Part shown: positions 5,090 to 6,662 of the stretch, piece after piece
Numbering within the stretch: position 1 is the stretch's first letter
Layout of the letters: every line of letters begins with the position of its first letter
Assembly: GCA_046723645.1 (NCBI GenBank)
Contig: JBKOUY010000157.1
Span: 1-6,662 of the forward strand
Length of the DNA stretch: 6,662 nt
Source of the DNA: DASQUK01 sp046723645
GTDB taxonomy: Bacteria > Actinomycetota > Acidimicrobiia > Acidimicrobiales > VFJN01
Direction of reading: 5' to 3'
Made by a program: the position numbers and the translations under genes
The notes under the pieces: generated by a model
Databases searched by the model: none
What the model was told of the DNA's origin: nothing
Seen by the model: the letters and a program-made list of their open reading frames with translations, nothing else

Positions 5090-5305
5090 ATGCCAGATTC
5101 AACCGTACGTGAGATGTAGCTCGCCCGAGTCGACGAGCTCGTCGCCAACATGGCCGACCTCGTCGCCGAGGTGCGGGAGGTGACCGAGCAGCTCGAGCCG
5201 GAGCGGGCCCGGTCGTGCCGCAACGCCATCACGATGTGTTCGGTGATAATCGACGAGATCCGCCTGCGGGCTCACGCCCACCCACTCGACGATGGCGGCC
5301 AGTGA
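5090..5305 (+). pseudogene. P2: paralogue of P1 with an in-frame amber codon
   Basis: ATG 5090 opens MPDSTVREM, then TAG (5117-5119), then continues without shift as LARVDELVANMADLVAEVRE, VTEQLEPERARSCRNAITMC and SVIIDEIRLRAHAHPLDDGG to TGA 5303-5305. P1 has Leu at the TAG position (TVRELLLSR), so a TTG to TAG change is the simplest explanation. Total length is 71 sense codons or fewer, close to repaired P1. The core PERAxSCRNAxTMC and DEIRLRAHAxPLD is shared; residues 11-38 may form a coiled coil. C43 and C50 of the core are conserved. Translation could restart at ATG 5150, giving the C-terminal 51 residues. Function is unknown. It lies just outside the att remnant, so it may belong to a neighbouring element or the chromosome. 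Confidence 0.7.
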
Positions 5306-5353
5306 GGCGTCTTATCGACATGCTGTTCGGGTCGGCCACGCAAATCGCATGGT

Positions 5354-5376
5354 CCCCCGGCTCTGCCCGCCGGGGG
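5354..5376. terminator. Hairpin downstream of P2
   Basis: CCCCCGGC (5354-5361) and GCCGGGGG (5369-5376) form a perfect 8-bp stem with a 7-nt loop, about 50 nt after the P2 stop. It is a likely terminator for P2. The surrounding 5306-5444 holds no gene I can support. Confidence 0.55.
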
Positions 5377-5444
5377 CGTCTCGCGTCTGTCCGTCCCTGC
5401 GGCCGGATTGTGCGCCGCTGGTTCGGGGTAGCCGGCTTAGTGCG

Positions 5445-5479
5445 ACGGTCCCCCGAGGAAACCCCACCGGGGGGACCGT
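5445..5479 (-). terminator. Strong terminator of the secreted-protein gene
   Basis: ACGGTCCCCC (5445-5454) and GGGGGACCGT (5470-5479) are perfect 10-bp complements with a 15-nt loop. The stem begins 7 nt after the minus-strand stop at 5487-5489. Confidence 0.75.
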
Positions 5480-5486
5480 TCTCGCG

Positions 5487-6077
5487 TCAGCCGGTGATGG
5501 CGAGGAAGTCCTCGCAGAAGTCGCGGCCCTCGGTGTCGTTGGTGCCGGTGCTCCCGAATATGAGCTGCTCGTCGAGAATCACGTCGTCGCTGAGGTCGAA
5601 CGGCGTGCCGCCGAAGTCGATCACCAGCGCGAGCCGAATCTGGCCGTCGTCGTCGAAGACCTTGCCATCGGGTCCGTACCACTTGCTTCCGCCGGTGATC
5701 AGCTCGACGACGGTGACTGTTTCCCCGTCATCGTTGAGGGTGATTTCGAGGGTCTTATCGACGCCGTTGAAGACGTTGGTGAATGACTTGCCGGTCGTGA
5801 GGTTCGTGAACGACACAGTGCCATGGTTCGTTGTCACGAGGTGGGGGATGTCGTTCTTGCCGGTCGTGTTGAACTTGAACGTCCCGTCGATCACACCGTG
5901 GATCTCAACGCTGAGACCCTCGACGTCGCAGAAGTTCTCCTCGACGTCGGTGAAGTCGTCGTGGAAGTTCTCCTGCTCCAAGGGCGGGCCGGCCTGAGCG
6001 GGCCCGGCGAGGGCGACCACCCCCAGCGCGGCTATGACGCCGGCCGCCGCCACGGCCGGCTTTGCGAGTCGTCTCAT
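5487..6077 (-). CDS. Secreted protein of unknown function
   Basis: A 196-residue protein with a Sec signal peptide: basic MRRLAK, a hydrophobic core to about residue 24, and a cleavage motif AQA ending at residue 29. The mature part is acidic and strand-rich, with alternating Thr/Val/Phe (GTVSFTNLTTGKSFTNVF). Two cysteines, C50 and C188, sit near its two ends and could form one disulfide. It also has GGTPFDLSDD and WYGPDGKVFDDDGQ turns. I recall similar exported actinobacterial proteins with paired terminal Cys, but no known function; no enzyme motif is visible. ATG at 6077-6075 is chosen because CAGGAG lies 8 nt upstream and the signal peptide starts there. The frame is open on to 6512, but that part is antisense to other genes. 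It is intact, ends in a strong hairpin, and may be regulated from a LexA-type box 129 nt upstream. Confidence 0.88.
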   Translation of the reverse strand: MRRLAKPAVAAAGVIAALGVVALAGPAQAGPPLEQENFHDDFTDVEENFCDVEGLSVEIHGVIDGTFKFNTTGKNDIPHLVTTNHGTVSFTNLTTGKSFTNVFNGVDKTLEITLNDDGETVTVVELITGGSKWYGPDGKVFDDDGQIRLALVIDFGGTPFDLSDDVILDEQLIFGSTGTNDTEGRDFCEDFLAITG

Positions 6078-6205
6078 GCCCGTTGCTCCTGTCCGCCGAT
6101 CGGCGTCACCCACCGCGACGCCGGGATCACGGACGTTAAGCCCGACACCTTGAGAGAACCTGAAGCTGAATCTGGAGAACGCCCGTATTGCGTGGGTTGG
6201 GACTG

Positions 6206-6221
6206 TCGAACGTACGTTCGT
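6206..6221. promoter_or_regulatory. LexA (SOS) box-like palindrome
   Basis: TCGAACGTACGTTCGT matches the actinobacterial LexA consensus TCGAAC-N4-GTTCGA at all but the last base, and contains a perfect 14-bp palindrome (6207-6220). It lies between the divergent secreted-protein gene (129 nt from its ATG) and the plus-strand copy B genes, followed at once by a possible -10 box TATCCG (6221-6226). Which side it serves is not decided. Confidence 0.6.
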
Positions 6222-6225
6222 ATCC

Positions 6226-6507
6226 GTGGGGGGTGGTGACTGGCGCCGCAGCTTCGAGTACGCCTGGCAGGATCCAGGCCCCGAGCCGGACGAGGGCCCG
6301 GGTCTACGTGGCGACAACTCGCCCCCCGTCACTGGTCGGGCACGTGGGATTCGAAGATCCGTGGCACCGTCACTCGCGACGGCGACGGCTGGGTCGCCTA
6401 CCTCCGGCTCGAGGACCCCCGGCTTGTCGCCGATCACGACCGTGGGCCGGTTCGCGACGGTGGAAGCGGCGCAGGTGGCGACCGACGAGGTGTGGGCTGC
6501 GAGATGA
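6226..6507 (+). pseudogene. Copy B, first gene: unknown family, with frame shifts
   Basis: GTG 6226 opens an apparently intact 93-codon frame, but its middle is unlike protein. The start (WRRSFEYAWQDPGPEPDEGP) and the end (GLSPITTVGRFATVEAAQVA, then TDEVWAAR, stop 6505-6507) look genuine in this frame. Between about 6335 and 6419 the plausible peptide is in another frame: TWDSKIRGTVTRDGDGWVAY, then LRLEDP. The second switch falls in a C5 run at 6416-6420; copy A, which reads LEDPPGLSP unbroken, has two bases more there. The first switch, near 6325-6345, is less certain. A reconstructed product would be about 93 residues with no recognised domain. The stop overlaps the next start as ATGA, indicating translational coupling. 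The start is weak, as the LexA-type box and -10 box sit directly against it. Confidence 0.55.
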
Positions 6508-6657
6508 CCCACGCCGATCGGCAGATCTGGCGCGGCTACAGGTGGGCCGGTACCACAAGACGTTCAAGTTGCTCTTGGGCCGCCGTCCTGGTCTCGACGG
6601 TCGGTTCAGACCGCACTGGCGGCACTGCTGTCGGATCCCCGCCTCCGTAGAAGATGA
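6504..6657 (+). pseudogene. Copy B, second gene: small basic protein, two frameshifts
   Basis: ATG 6504 overlaps the preceding stop (ATGA) and begins MTHADRQIW. The first frame runs into an unrelated Ser/Thr-rich tail. A coherent protein appears by changing frame twice: after TGG 6530 to RLQVGRYHKTFKLLLGRRPG, then near 6600 to VQTALAALLSDPRLRRR and TGA 6655-6657. Each change needs one missing base, the second in a G run. With both restored, the gene is 156 nt and gives 51 residues: helical, basic, with a hydrophobic helix near the C-terminus. Copy A keeps only the first nine residues (VTHADRQMW). The family is unknown; the small size and basic charge would suit nucleic-acid binding, but no motif proves it. 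Confidence 0.55.
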
Positions 6658-6662
6658 GCAGG

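Noticed and set aside
5117..5119. Programmed amber recoding (for example pyrrolysine) in P2
   Set aside because: No supporting element is visible, P1 has Leu at this place, and a single-base change explains it.
5215..5997. 260-codon plus-strand ORF
   Set aside because: It is the antisense shadow of the secreted-protein gene and has a Ser/Val-rich composition typical of such shadows.
6078..6512. Minus-strand extension of the secreted protein to 6512
   Set aside because: A signal peptide and a ribosome site define the start at 6077; the extension is antisense to the copy B genes.

Overview
The window is GC-rich, with strong G/C bias at third codon positions in the real genes. It has GTG starts placed about 7 nt after TANNNT boxes (leaderless style) and one match to the actinobacterial LexA box. 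This points to Actinomycetota; I cannot name a genus. Much of it looks like an accessory region: short genes of no known function, integration remnants, and several genes that are recognisable but broken.

Left part (1-2641, all + strand): the C-terminal end of a small membrane protein, a doubtful short ORF, an intact metallo-beta-lactamase-fold hydrolase of the dihydropteroate-synthase-like subgroup (577-1617), and an alpha/beta hydrolase (1819-2641) whose last third lies in another frame. Then come about 420 bp without an intact gene, holding on the minus strand a remnant (2754-2882) that has a second copy at the right end of the window.

Centre (3064-4142, + strand): a three-helix membrane protein, a 44-residue Pro/Lys/Arg-rich microprotein 7 nt downstream, and a Cys/His-bearing membrane protein with its own leaderless promoter. 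This compact group is the most likely functional cargo.

Junction (4201-5305): a broken minus-strand small gene (P1), a 12-bp perfect inverted repeat abutting the promoter of an excisionase-like winged-helix gene (4564-4758), helically phased TGGTCAC repeats, then an exact 3' half of tRNA-Pro(GGG) (4897-4941) with its terminator. After these comes a plus-strand paralogue of P1 (P2) interrupted by an in-frame TAG. This reads as the right end of an integrated element whose intact tRNA and integrase, if any, lie outside the window.

Right part (5306-6662): a minus-strand secreted protein with a strong terminator, a LexA-type box, and two overlapping frameshifted genes matching the minus-strand remnant at 2754-2882. 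The P and A/B families therefore occur twice in mirror orientation around the att junction, with different genes between them on each side. Most broken genes can be rebuilt by one small indel or substitution each, so recent decay and sequencing error must be told apart before any biological reading.
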